Positions 22,664 to 34,725 of a DNA stretch of 64,000 nucleotides are shown one piece after another. The notes beneath the pieces were generated by a model that was not told where the DNA came from, searched no databases, and saw only the letters and a program-made list of their open reading frames with translations. This DNA is from Impatiens glandulifera (taxonomy: Eukaryota > Streptophyta > Magnoliopsida > Ericales > Balsaminaceae), in NCBI RefSeq assembly GCF_907164915.1, contig NC_061864.1, forward strand, positions 10,485,889 to 10,549,888, given 5' to 3'. Within the stretch, counting starts at the first letter, position 1. Every line of letters starts with the position of its first letter. Position numbers and translations under genes: made by a program.

Positions 22664-25600
22664 TTGCACTCCAATTAACTAAATATAATAGATATTATGA
22701 AGGTTTGTTTGATGAATGAGTTATTGGGATAAAACTATCACTTCATAATCTAATCAATTTATTTATATTTTAAAACACTAAAATTATTTTTTATATTTTT
22801 TTAATATAAATTAATTATTAAATAAAAATAGAGAGATAAAGAATAAAAAATAAATAAAAATTAATATTTTCCTATTTTTAATAATAAAAAATATTTAAAA
22901 AAACAAAAACAAAAACCACTCCCTCAAACAAGCTCTAAGGCAGTCGGCAGGGATCATGAATTTAACCGTGTTGTGTTGTTTGTCAGTTGATAATAAATGA
23001 CTTGTGTCATTTTCTTTATAGTAAAGAAACAAAAAAAAATAATAATAATGAGGAGAGTGGAAATGAGGATGCACTAATTTTTTAAAATAAAATAACACAA
23101 AATGATATGTGAGTATTATAACTAATTCGTCATGCAGTTGTTGTGCTTAGAACCATTTTTTTTTTATAAAGGGTGTGGGTAGGTATTTGTGTTTTAAGAT
23201 CCTATATCATTTTTTATGTATTTATTTAATATTCATATTTTATATGAGTTTGAGGTTAATTTTTTTGTTATAATATATACTTTTAATATATTACAATATA
23301 TAAGGTAGTTCAAGTGTTAGGAGGGATGATTCCTAAAAGATCAAAGGTTAGTAATTTCATTCTTGTTTATAACGTCTTAAATGAAAATGAAAGTTAAATA
23401 TACGGCTTTAAAAGAAAAAATTATTATACAAAAAAATAATTTTTTTATAATATAAATGGTATCCCACGAACTCTTTTGAAACTAAAATTATGGGTGGTAA
23501 TTCATGTAGGATTCAGGTTGGTGGTCGGTGAGTAACTCACCGATTATGTTAACCTAACATCAACCATGATGTGTTTATTTGTAATTGTAACATAAACATA
23601 ACATCAACCGGATGTGTTTATTTGTAAATATCTCAATTGACCTACAATCTTGAAATTAATATCATTCAACTTAAAATAATAATAAAGTTAAATCACAAAT
23701 TCGTTTACCAGTTGAACATAAAAATTAAACGGACTTTGCACGATGATGTCTAAGTCTATGAGCGACTTTGATGATAAACAAGATTTGAAGAGTTAGCGAG
23801 AAAGCCACGAGACAATAGGCCAATTCTGAAAAGGAAAAAAAACTTCAAATTTTTTGGATGGCTGTTAAAAGTTTTGAGCAGAAAGGAAGAAGAAGTCAAT
23901 TTGAAACATAAGGAAAACTTCAATTTGTTGAGTATAATTGAGTGGGTGGGTAAGAAATTATAATTTCGAACGGATTGCCGGGTCTAATTCAGGTCAATTT
24001 AAGTGTTCAGTCCGCTAGTTTTTTTTTATCCCATTCGATCTCGATTTTAAGTGTTCAGTCCGCTAGTTTTTTTTTATCCTACTCGGTCTCAACATTTAAG
24101 TCATTTTAATATGTTTAACATTTAAGTCATTTTAACATGTTTATTATTACTCGAATTTAAAAATAAATAACTTAAAGATTTTTGTTTGCCTTCTATCTTG
24201 TTGGGTCAAAATTTGCTAGCCTGACCAAGATGGTAACAAAATTAAACTCCATAATAATAAATAGTAAGTCCACTAGTTTATTAATTTATTAAAAGTATGG
24301 AAAGACTACACGATTTTCGAAAAATAATATTATGAAATTAAAATAGTTGTAATCGAATAAAAAACTAATTATCAGTAGACAATTGAAATTTTAGTTGAAT
24401 TAATATAATATAAAATATATATTGTTACTAAATAATAATAAAATAAAATTATATATTAAGAGAGTGCTGACAAAACCAAACAAGTCCCAATGTCTATTTA
24501 TTTATTTTTTTTTCTTTTCAGTTAGAAAGTGTTGGAAAGGCATTTATTATTTACCTCATATAATTCCCAAGACCATATATAATGAATGACATATGGTTGT
24601 GGCCAGCTTAGATTCATTTTGCAAATTGTGTTTAGAAGTTATAATCATTAAACAATAACTAAATAAAGATTTTAATTCTAGAACCTATATTTTTCAAATA
24701 ACCCCGCATTAAACATGCAATGAGACGATAAATAACATCGGGTTGTGGTCAGCTTAGATTCATTTGAAGGGTATCCAGAAAGAAACTTTTCCCAATTATT
24801 GATGAACAGAATTGAGAGCATGAAATGAGGAAGATTGGTTCTAATTTCTTATTTTCTTAACCAAACATACATTTTATTAAAAAATTATCGCTTTACAAAA
24901 TTGAGTGAAGGCACTAAAATTGAGTATTTACAGCACTTATAATGCATGGTTAGCTTCACTATGTTTGCTTCACTATGTTTAGCAAAAAGAAAAAGAAAAA
25001 GAGAGAAAAATAAAGTAGAGAAATCAGAAGAAATAAAAAAGAGAATCATATGTTGGTTCCTCTCTCCTTTATTTTTGATTGTTATTAATTCAAGGTTTAA
25101 TTTTACTTTCTGTCATTTTTATTTGAAAGGTTAAATGTGTTAGGATACAAGGGCGGCCATAATTTACTTGACAAATAGAGATTATCAAATGACTTAAATG
25201 ATATTAATTTCTTTATTTTAAATTTCAAGGGTTATGATTTATGTTTTTTAAGGTTATATTCATAGTTTTATGAATTTACTAGAATAGTTCAATTTGATGA
25301 GATTTTGAGAGTATTGTATAATAAATTAAGTCTTAAATATGGGTTACTATGAGATTGTATTATTTTTTAAATTAAAAAACAAAAAACAAAAAAACGTTCC
25401 GTGTAAGTTTAAATTTTTGATTGAAAAACGTAAATTCATTGCTTGTTCAATCTTATTTTGTATTATTTTATTAGGATGATCTCTCATTTTTTTTTGTCAC
25501 TTGTGAATTTTATTAAAATTTGAAAATGAGAGTGAAAGAAATTAAGAATAGGACAAATTGAAAACTATTAAAAATCTTTTAAATTACCTATCTATCTTTA

Positions 25601-26496
25601 TATTTTAAATAAAATATTACACATGATATAAAAAAAAAAAAAAAAAAAATAGTTCACGTGTTGCCATGTCAGTGACAGCTAGTGAACTTTGTCCAAATTT
25701 GTTGAAAATAACTAATAATTTAATACTATAGGTGAAAATAATTTGAATCCAAACTAAAAATGCATATTTACATAACAATAAATGAAATAAAAAAGATTGC
25801 ATTTTGTTTGGTTGTAAATATTAAAGAAAATAGATAAACAAGTGGGTATAATGTACAAATATGATATATACAAAAAAAATAAAAAATGTTTTGTTATTTT
25901 AAAATCAAAATTTATTGAGCAACAAAATTAATCAGAATGTTTAATAATTTTACTACTATCTTACCATTTTTCTTTATAACATTGTAATATTTTTTTTAAA
26001 ATTTATTCAACAAGCCCATGAATTTATATTTGGGATACCATTCCTTTCTTAGCTTGTAAAATATTTTTCTCATGCAATATATTATATATTATTAAACTAA
26101 AAAATAAATAAATTAAGGATGAATTATTTTAGCAATAAATTATTAACTTAAATATTAAAATATTTTATTTTTATAATATTTTAAAACATAAATATATAAG
26201 ATATTTTTTTATTTAATTTAAATAATCCCAATATTTTTTTTTATTAAACAATGTTTTTTTCTTCCACTAGTTTTTCTTTTTATTTATCAAAGTTGATTTA
26301 GGATAGCTTGCAATATATTTTTCTTTAAATCTCAATTCATTCATTCATTCATTCAGAAATAGAAATAAAAAAGTCCTCTGCTCAAGTCACTTTTGTTTCA
26401 TACCTGCCTCTTTTACTTCAGAAATTAGAATTGCATATTAATGTAATCACTAATTGAAGATAGTCGGATTTTGCAGTGACATCAAAACTCTCTTTA
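22664..26496. other. AT-rich spacer with short duplications
   Basis: No gene recognised. 23490-24245 may be an old GC-richer element, as both ends carry GGTGGTAA / GATGGTAA-like words, but the boundaries are not defined. It contains a tandem duplication (see 23998-24140). A SINE-like block with weak A/B boxes lies near 23300-23365. A 25-base poly(A)-like run sits near 25630. Confidence 0.35.
23998..24140. repeat. short tandem duplications
   Basis: AAGTGTTCAGTCCGCTAG followed by a T run and TATCC occurs twice, near 24000 and 24047. Directly after it, AACATTTAAGTCATTTTAA occurs twice, near 24090 and 24117. Both are near-perfect local duplications. Confidence 0.85.
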
Positions 26497-28166
26497 CTAT
26501 GAGTATTTGTCCAAATATGTATACAGCATTTCATCATTCCTTATCGGCTTGCGCTTTTTGAGCAAGGCTCGAATAAGACTATTGCTTTTTCTTGGAGGCT
26601 GTTCTGGTTCTTTGAAGCTTTCCTTCCCATGATCAACATGCACTGAAGCTGATTTCCAAAGCTCGGTAGAATTCTGCAGGAATGAAACAATATGTATGTG
26701 GATTATCAATGCAGTTGTCCCTCCATTGAAATTAGCTAAGAGTCAATTAGAGTTTCAAAAAATAAGGTTTCCAATATCTTACCTGTTGTGTTCCTCGAAA
26801 GAGGGTTGGGTTGGCAGGTTGAATTGGATTAGTTGTGCTTGGCCTATTAGGCAACGAACCAGATCGAGGAAGAGGAAACCGGCAAGGTGAAACAGTTCGT
26901 TTTTTTTCTGATTCAATGTCCAGACAAGGCAATAAAATCAAACACCTAAAGAGAAGAAGAAGTTTGTTTTTCTTACTTAACATTGTTAGCATGTACTAAC
27001 AAACCTGGTTCTTTGTGTAAATCACCTTCCTTGGAATATGAACGTCGTGAAGGTGATGGCGGACGTTCTTTTCTGTGGAGTGACAAACGCTGCAGTAAAT
27101 ATAACATTAAAGAAAAAATGATGGGCAGTTATAGGGAATATTACCTGACTAAAGAAGATGGAAGACTTTTAACCGTGGTTGGGATAGCTTTCCAAGGAAT
27201 AAGAAATTCATCTGTGCATTGTGCTAAGGAAATTCAAATCAGACAGATACCTTAAGATAAATCTAGAGCAAAAACTACTGGAATAAAACAGTAAAAACGA
27301 ATATTTACCTGGCAACACATATCTTTTATGATATCTGGGTGAGTTCATTACTAATGACTGCTGACGAAGGCCTTCGAGCTCAGAATGTGTTTGGCATGTC
27401 TTTAATCTCTAACGCACCACAACAAAAAACAACAAATGAAACATTTTTCTCGGTTTTGACCAACAAAATTTGAAACAATGAGGAAAAGCAAATACCTGCT
27501 CAATAGAATTCACTTGAAGCTCTGTTGCAGAAGCTTCATCAACCTTCTCATCTACAAAACCATTGACCTTATATGCTACTGAACCCAAATGATCCACTGT
27601 ATTCACAATAGCTTTAATTGCATAATCTTTCAATGTTTCAATCATTCTGCAAGTTCAGTGTAACAGGCTTAGTTCACTTTCAGGGAACATAAAATTCATA
27701 GAAATTAATTAATTTTGCTGCTCACATCTGTTTTTGGTCATCATTTGCATAAGACAGTTCAAAGTATTCCGCTGCTGCGTATAACTGCATCCTGAGGTTC
27801 TGCAAGTCCTAAAGAAACAAATTGAAATCTCACAATTTCAGCCAATTTTCAAATCTGAATGAAGCAATTACAGTTATTCAGTGTCTAAAACAAAAATCAG
27901 GATAATCTTGATTCCATAAACAAGCTTGATCTACAAAACCCAGTTCCAAAAGATCCTACCTGTTTGGAAGAAATATAAACAACACATCCATCTCTTCATC
28001 TTAAATTCAAAAAATGACGTACAAAAGAGAATGAATTGGCAAAATATCGCAATGGCAGGTGACTTACCTTAAGGTTATTCGAAAAGGGGAAGTCTTCCTG
28101 GGCCCATATCTCTTCTTCTTCTTCTTCATCAGGAAGAGACTCAGAAACAGATGAATTTGACTTCAT
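26497..28166 (-). CDS. ABIL protein, Abi-like subunit of the SCAR/WAVE complex
   Basis: ABIL proteins are the plant Abi-like subunits of the WAVE/SCAR complex, which activates ARP2/3 actin nucleation. Eight coding exons on the minus strand: 28166-28068, 27808-27726, 27646-27496, 27408-27309, 27223-27145, 27072-27005, 26907-26783 and 26673-26497. All are GT/AG with consistent phases; the product is 293 aa. The order fits the family: acidic N-terminus (poly-Glu), then DLQNLRMQLYAAAEYFELSY (34-53), IETLKDYAIKAIVNTVDHLG (63-82), the coiled-coil-like region to about 130 with EGLRQQSLV, and YHKRYVLP (137-144). A basic Ser/Pro/Arg-rich linker (RPPSPSRR, RFPLPRSGS) follows. The tail has RALLKKRKPIRNDEMLYTYL, as in ABIL2/ABIL3-type members. 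The 27072 acceptor is preferred over CAG at 27087, because it joins the strong donor at 27144 in frame. The start at 28166 gives a family-typical N-terminus; further leader exons toward 28900 are likely. Confidence 0.93.
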
Positions 28167-29450
28167 GGAGCGAAAATTCCAAAGGTAGGATTCTCTGTAA
28201 TCCATTAACGGACAAGATAAATAAATCATAGCTAGTGAAGATTTCACTTTCAATGCTAGAGAGAAAAATGACAAAACCCTGCATCGAAATTCTTCTTGAA
28301 AGAGAATGAAGCAGCATTACCAAAGAGAGGCTTGGGTTATTCACAAGTTCTTATTGAAAGATATAGAGAAAAGGGTTTCGAAATTATAATCATAAAATCA
28401 AAAGGGTGTGGTCGAATTCCCCTCGTAAATCAACATGCTTCAAAATTTCATCATAACAAAGCTTTAGTCATATTAGCAACTGAGGATAATGAGATAGACC
28501 ATAACCCTAAAAAATGTGATCATGAAGTTTCTACTAAAAGCGAAATAACTCAACTCCATCTACCCATAAAAAAGCAAGCAAGCATTTGTATTGGAACTGA
28601 ATGAATGAAAGAGAGGTAAGAAAAGAAGAAAAGTAACCTGATTTGATCTTCAGCTAAAACAGAAAGGAAGAGATCCTATGGAGCCCCAAATACCAAAGAA
28701 GGCATAATTTACGTGACCCCATTTAGAAGAGAACAAAACATGCCGTTGGATTGTATTTCAGTATATCAAAGGAAGATGACAATTACAGCCTGTGAGGATA
28801 CACAAAGGACGATCACGAGCCAGGAAACGCCAAAACCATGGATATAGAGTTAGATATGTTTTGCAGTTCGGCGATGAAGAAACTGATGAATGCTGGTAAG
28901 GAAAGGAGGAGGAGAAAAGTAAATGTTACAACTCACAATGCAAAAGAGTGATCAAAACCCAATTTGGAAAGCTCATAGACTCGGTTGAATCGGACCGTGA
29001 CCAAATTGGAATGCTGAGAGACTCAGTTGAACCGGATCGGAACAGAACCAACTAGACTACACACGGAGAGATGAGAAATTTAATGGAAAGACCCCTAATA
29101 AAGTTTTTATTTGAACAAATGATAGGCCCCAATAAAATTTATGGAAATGACTATTTTCCCGGTGTTATGACGAAAATATTTTGTTGTGTGACGCGACGCT
29201 AATGTTTGTCACGCGAGGTCATTTTTGTAAACATTATCTGATTGCATGATGTAAAAGGATTTCATCCAAAGGGTCATTTGCGCAGACATTATTAGTCATT
29301 TCATCAAATTTCTTGGATAGACATACTAGGGGATCCCACATACTAGTGGGATTGTTTTAAGTAATATACAAAATATTACTAAATTTTCAGATACATAGAA
29401 CGAAATCATAGAGCTTGTAAAGAAAAAAATTAAGGGATATAACTTTTACG
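28167..29450. other. 5' leader and upstream region of the ABIL gene
   Basis: Text to about 28900 has gene-like composition and CAG/GT signals that could mark non-coding leader exons on the minus strand. The 102-codon plus-strand frame at 28296-28604 has no domain-like features. Diverged copies of a GGTTGAATCGGACCG-type word occur at about 28981 and 29026. Confidence 0.4.
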
Positions 29451-29453
29451 CGA

Positions 29454-29675
29454 ATGTTTTCAAATACTTCTTTGATACCCGGGTCTACAATACCTGGAGA
29501 GAAAGAAATACAAGAGTTCATAGCACGAATAAGAGAACAGAAGGAAAAGTTTGAAATGATATTGTTTCTAATGGCAACGCTCTCATACATATATGGAGGG
29601 GAATTCCGATTAATGAAGACAGTTGAAAGCGAAACATTTGCAGCGAATGGGGCAGCGAAGGACGTGGAGTGCTGA
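29454..29675 (+). pseudogene. unrecognised 73-codon frame, part of a scrambled duplication
   Basis: The frame contains EKEIQEFIARIREQKEKFEM, a helical, charged segment, then a hydrophobic stretch and the duplicated segment YGGEFRLMKTVES. Its last third recurs at 30779-30890, partly inverted. No family was recognised. It may be a fragment of a gene moved and broken by rearrangement. Confidence 0.25.
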
Positions 29676-30895
29676 ATAGACCAGCTAACTCAGTATATAT
29701 TAATTAAGACGCATTCAATAAAAAAAATCAATTTTTATTATTAAAAAACACTTAATAATTAATTTCTTTAATTTTTATTATCATAAATATATTTTTTTTA
29801 AAAATTCAATTAATTAATTATATCATCTATTAATTTAATAATATATATTAATAATAATAATAATAAATTATTAATCATTTTACTCAACTGAATTAATTCT
29901 CTTTTTTAAACTCTTAATTGTTGAAAAGTTTAAAGGAGTGACAATATCTAGTGTAAAAACAATACACTCTCCAATAAAACTACAAGGGCCATGTCGTCCA
30001 CCCACAAAAAGAAAACAATATGTTATTGAGCAAATTATGAAGAAATCAATTACAAAGGTTAGAAAAAAGGTTTGATTTATTATATTTTAGACAATTATTT
30101 TTAGTATTAAATTATATTATTTTTATTCTAAATTATATTTTGTTTTTAATTTGTCTTGTAAATTTGAAATTTTTGATGTTAATATGTTGATGATAGAAGA
30201 CTAGTGAAAACTACTATTGCGATGAAATGATTAAAGACAATTTTATATTATGTTGTTTGATTTTGTAAAAGTAGATGTTATAATACATTTTGTACCATGT
30301 TTTTTTTAAAGTTTATTTTATATTTTGGATAATGTTTTTTTGTTACTTTAATTAGATGGTGTAATTTATTAATATAAAATAGTAAATTAATCCAATTAAA
30401 TATTTTTAATTAAATATAACACAATTAATTATTATTTATTTTAATTTGAGTAATTTTTATTATTGAAAATAAATTTTATTTTTTTCAATAAAAAGAAAAT
30501 AAATTTTATTTTTTTCAATAAAAGAAAATAAATTATTGAGAGTGAAATAATTAAAATGTGTATAATAATAGCATATGTACAATAATTTAAAAAAAAACAT
30601 ATTTATGATAATAAAAATTAAAGAGAATAATTATTAAATATTTTTTAATAATAATAATTAATTTTGTATTGAATGAGTCTTAATTATTAATTAAGGAGAA
30701 AAGATAAATAGTGAGAAGAGAGAGAAAATTATTAATAAAAATAAAGAGAAAAATAAATATATATTGAGTCATGTCTAGTTAGCACTCCACGTCCTTCGTT
30801 GCCTCATTCGCTGCAAATGTTTCGCTCCCCCTATCATTACTCCGTACATATATGGAGGGAAATTCCGATTAATGAAGACAGTTGAAAGCTCAGTC
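29590..30895. repeat. scrambled duplication: one direct and one inverted segment
   Basis: 29590-29625 (TATGGAGGGGAATTCCGATT and onward) is repeated directly at about 30848-30888. The adjoining 29626-29672 (GCGAAACATTTGCAGCGAAT and onward) is repeated in inverted orientation at 30779-30826. Only a handful of mismatches are seen, so the rearrangement is fairly young. The DNA between (29700-30770) is AT-rich spacer. Confidence 0.85.
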
Positions 30896-31029
30896 AAAAA
30901 TAGAATATTCCCTATAAAATCATTACAATAAAAAGAAGGTTCAAATAGTTCTTGTTTGATAACTTGTTTATAATTCAATTGTTCGTTGTTCTGTAATTCA
31001 GTTGTTTGAAACTTATTTGGTTTTTTCAA

Positions 31030-31699
31030 TAAAGCTAGAGTCTGTCTAGTTTTGTTTCTTGAAACTCATTTTACCTTTTTTAAGCTTTTTAATGAAATGA
31101 CATTAAATCGTTTTCTAAAAAAAATATACAAAATAAATTAAGAGACAATTAATTTTACATTAAATAAATTTGATCAAAATATATTGATATCACATCTCTT
31201 GCATTTTAGAAAAAAAAAAATCAAAACTATTGAAATTTGGAAAAAAATAAAAATAAATCATTCATTGTTTTTTTTAAATCATAATTTTCATGTATTCGAC
31301 CAAAAGTGTGTGATCAAAAATTTTAACAAAAAATTTATGCAATTTATTTTTGTTTCATCATCCAATTTATTTTTACTTTTTTTTTTATAAATGAACCAGA
31401 TGTAAATATATAAACATTGTGGATATAAATTTTTACTTTTTTTTACTCAGTTATAAATCTCTTAAAATTATAAGGTTTAAAAAGAGTATAAAATATATAA
31501 AATATTTATAAATATTATATTTTTTACTTTCTATAAAAAAAATATATTACTATTTTTTTGAATTTTAGAATAAAATATTAATAGTATTTGAAACAATTTT
31601 AGAAGGAAACCGATTTAGTAAAAGGAATTATAAAAAATTATAATTTTTTTTAGTTTTATTAACTAAATATTTTTTTAAAGTAATTTTAGTGTAAGAATT
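31030..31699. other. AT-rich spacer
   Basis: No gene or bounded repeat seen. The 68-codon frame at 31184-31390 is low-complexity. Confidence 0.4.
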
Positions 31700-32756
31700 C
31701 GGAAAATTTGACGAAATAATCCTCGTAAGAGGGTTATTTCCAAATTTAGCATAGGCCAAATAGTTTTTTCAAATTTAACCTTTTGTCTATGGAAAAAGAC
31801 TTTTTTGCCCTCAAATTATATATAAAAAAAAACAGTTTATTTCTTTCTCCCCTTCAGTTTTCTCTCCCTCTCCTCTTTTCATATTTCCAAACCGCCTCTC
31901 CCCGACGACGATCCAAGCCACGAAACCCCACCGTTCCCCCGACGACTGTCCGAGCCCCCGACGACGATCCAAGCAGAACGAAGAACAATCATCGTTGCGA
32001 AGAACGATCCAACAAAACCAGGCTTAAAATGCATCGTCGAAGGCTGACTGAATTGTTTTGAGTTTAAAATGCATATGTCGAAGGCTGTTGCAGGCTATCG
32101 AAGGCTGTTGCAGGCTATCGAAGGCTGTTGCAGGCTATCAAAGGCTGTTGCAGGCTATCGAAGGCTGTTGCAGGCGACGATGCATCTATCGTAGTCGTCT
32201 GCAACAGATGCATCGTCGCCTTCGTCAGATGTATATTCCACCGTAAAACCAATCAACCAAACTCTAAAATCATTAATCCACGACCTAACCTACATCATAG
32301 ACTCTAAACGACGAAACCCTAAACATTCTTCTATTTCAGCGATGAAACGACGAAAGCGACGAAGGCAACGAAAACACAGAAAACTAACATAAATGTTGAA
32401 GACATTCCGGTTTCCTTGGTTTTGTTGGATCGTTCTTCACACCGATGATCATTCTTCGTTCTGATTGGATCGTCGTCGGGGGTCGGGGGAGCGGTGGGGT
32501 TTCGTTGCTTGGATCGTCGTCGGGGAGAGGTGGGTCGTGGGTTTGGATCAGTCGTCGTCGGGGAGGAGGCGGTTTGGAAATATGAAAAGAGGAGAGGGAG
32601 GGAAAACTGAAGGGGAGAAGGAAACAAACTGATTTTTTTTTTTTTAATTTGAGAGTAAAAAAGTCTTTTTCCATAGGCAAAAAGTTAAATTTGAAAAAAT
32701 TATTTGGCCTATACTAAATTTGGAAATAACCTGAGAGCTATTTCGTCAAATTTCTC
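31700..32756. mobile_element. foldback element with ~330-bp inverted arms and internal minisatellite
   Basis: The left arm (31700 to about 32025) and the right arm (about 32400-32756) are inverted copies of each other over nearly their whole length, with small indels. They start with the shared core AAATTTGACGAAAT. Flanks AAGAATTC (31692-31699) and AATAATTC (32757-32764) match at 7 of 8, a tentative target duplication. Each arm contains a CT-rich, then GACGACGATCC-rich segment that stays open as a Pro/Arg/Ser-rich frame on both copies; this is a mirror image, not two genes. The loop holds a 20-bp tandem repeat. Class is uncertain (MULE- or hAT-like). Confidence 0.8.
32081..32175. repeat. 20-bp minisatellite in the foldback loop
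   Basis: The unit AAGGCTGTTGCAGGCTATCG is repeated five times in perfect register (starts at 32081, 32101, 32121, 32141 and 32161). There is one A/G difference, and the last unit is incomplete. Confidence 0.97.
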
Positions 32757-32764
32757 AATAATTC

Positions 32765-34725
32765 TGATACATGATACTACGATGAAGTTGTACTATTTAT
32801 CACCAAGATATTTATTATAACAAAAATATGTGTTTAAAATAATAAAATATATATTGTTTTTTTAAAGTTATAATTATTAATTTAAAAATATATATTTTAC
32901 TTTAATAAGGTCAATAGTCAATACACAGTGCCAAGCCATTTTTTTGATATATGATATTAGCATGACCGCACAACTGTAACACTTACACGGCACAAGGTAC
33001 AATGTAACATAATTGATAAGATTGAAGGTATATTTGATTTTAAAATATATATATTTATAAATATATTATATATACATAAATTAAAAATATTAAAAATAAC
33101 AAAATTTAATTTTAAATGTATTAAATTTATTAGATCTTAGAGTAATTAAAATGTATTATATAGTTTTTTTTAATATATATTTCTAAATTTTAAAATCAAA
33201 ATTATTTATGTTTTATTAGCTCATAGATAGATAAGGCCGGTGGAGACGACAATGTAAACCTATGCAATATCCCTTCGTAAGGCTACCTAATAACACTAAG
33301 TTCATCTTCCTACCAATAATCAAATATAAGAAAAATAAATAAATGTAATATTTATTAACATAATATTTAATAAAATAAATTACTTATTTTATTAATGATA
33401 ATACAAACCATTATATTTGTTTAACATAATATAAAATTTATATAATAAACTAAAAATTAAGAATAATTATTTTTCATAATAATGCTTTACAAAACTCAAA
33501 ATACCTACTTATATTATGCTTTACAATATAAAATTATATTTATTTGTATAATAAATTCAAATCTTAAATTAATTTATAAAAAAATAATTTATTATCTAAA
33601 TAATTTATAACAGGTGAATATTATATATATAATTAATAAAAAAATATCAATATTAAATTTATATATAGAGAGAAATATTCTTAAATAATTATATATAAAA
33701 ATATATTAATATTATACCAATTTTATAAAATACAACCATAAAATTTTATAAGAATTAATATATAAAAATCTTTAATATTAGACTTCTTGTAAAATAACAA
33801 AATATATATAAAAAAAATAATAAAAAAATATTTAAAGATTCAATAACACAGTTTTTACCTTTCATTTATAATATTTTAATAAAATACTAAAAATTGAAAA
33901 AATAAATGGGTTGAAGACTCTTAATTTTTCATAAAAATTATTTTATTATTAAATTATTTTTGGCAAAAAAATGAATTAGACTCTTATTTGAATTGAAATT
34001 AAACAAATGTTATGAAAATTTTAAACTAATACATATAGATAAAAAAAATATATTATTTTCTCCTTTTCACATACTATCTTTGAACTTAAAAACAAATAAT
34101 GGTATAATTCTGCCATGTTAATGGGTTGGTGAAGGTGCCTCTCAAGTCAAGTCTTCTCTAGAGACAAAAATATAACAATTTATTAACATTGTATATACAT
34201 TTTTTTCTTCTTTTTTTACAATTTATTAACATGTCTATTTATTGAATGATCATGTTTCTTCTCTTCACAAGTCAAGTTAATATAAAATAATAAAAATGTC
34301 ACTATTGTGAATTGAAGGTAGTGAATTATTCTATTATTTTTAAATTTTTTTTACTAGAATTAGTTTTTTTCTTAATTATTTAGGAATGAAACATAATTTT
34401 ATACACATTTTTATTATAAAGAGCCTGAATTTGATGTCACTTATTTATTGACACATTATTCCCGACATCGTTTATAACATCATTATTCGAACCATATCCA
34501 ACAAGAAAAAAAACATCATTAATTATAGTTTGAAAGATAAGTTCAAATTGTCTATACAATTATATGATAGACTTAAAATGATAAAACTTACTGGAAAGAA
34601 ACATAGGGATGAACATCCAGATACACATAAAATTTCACATTATACTATATATTATACATCATTTATTCAAAATAAAAAATTGCATCATTAACTAGAAATA
34701 AAGCACAAATTACAAACTTTCTTAA
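32765..34725. other. AT-rich spacer downstream of the first receptor kinase
   Basis: No gene recognised. 34130-34320 carries degenerate copies of the motifs found in the shared receptor-kinase promoter, such as AGTCAAGTC...GAGACAAAAA and AAATGTCACTA. Confidence 0.4.

Noticed and set aside
31783..32680. Pro/Arg/Ser-rich frames on both strands (31783-32061 plus; 32331-32680 minus)
   Set aside because: They are mirror images created by the inverted arms of the foldback element, not two genes.
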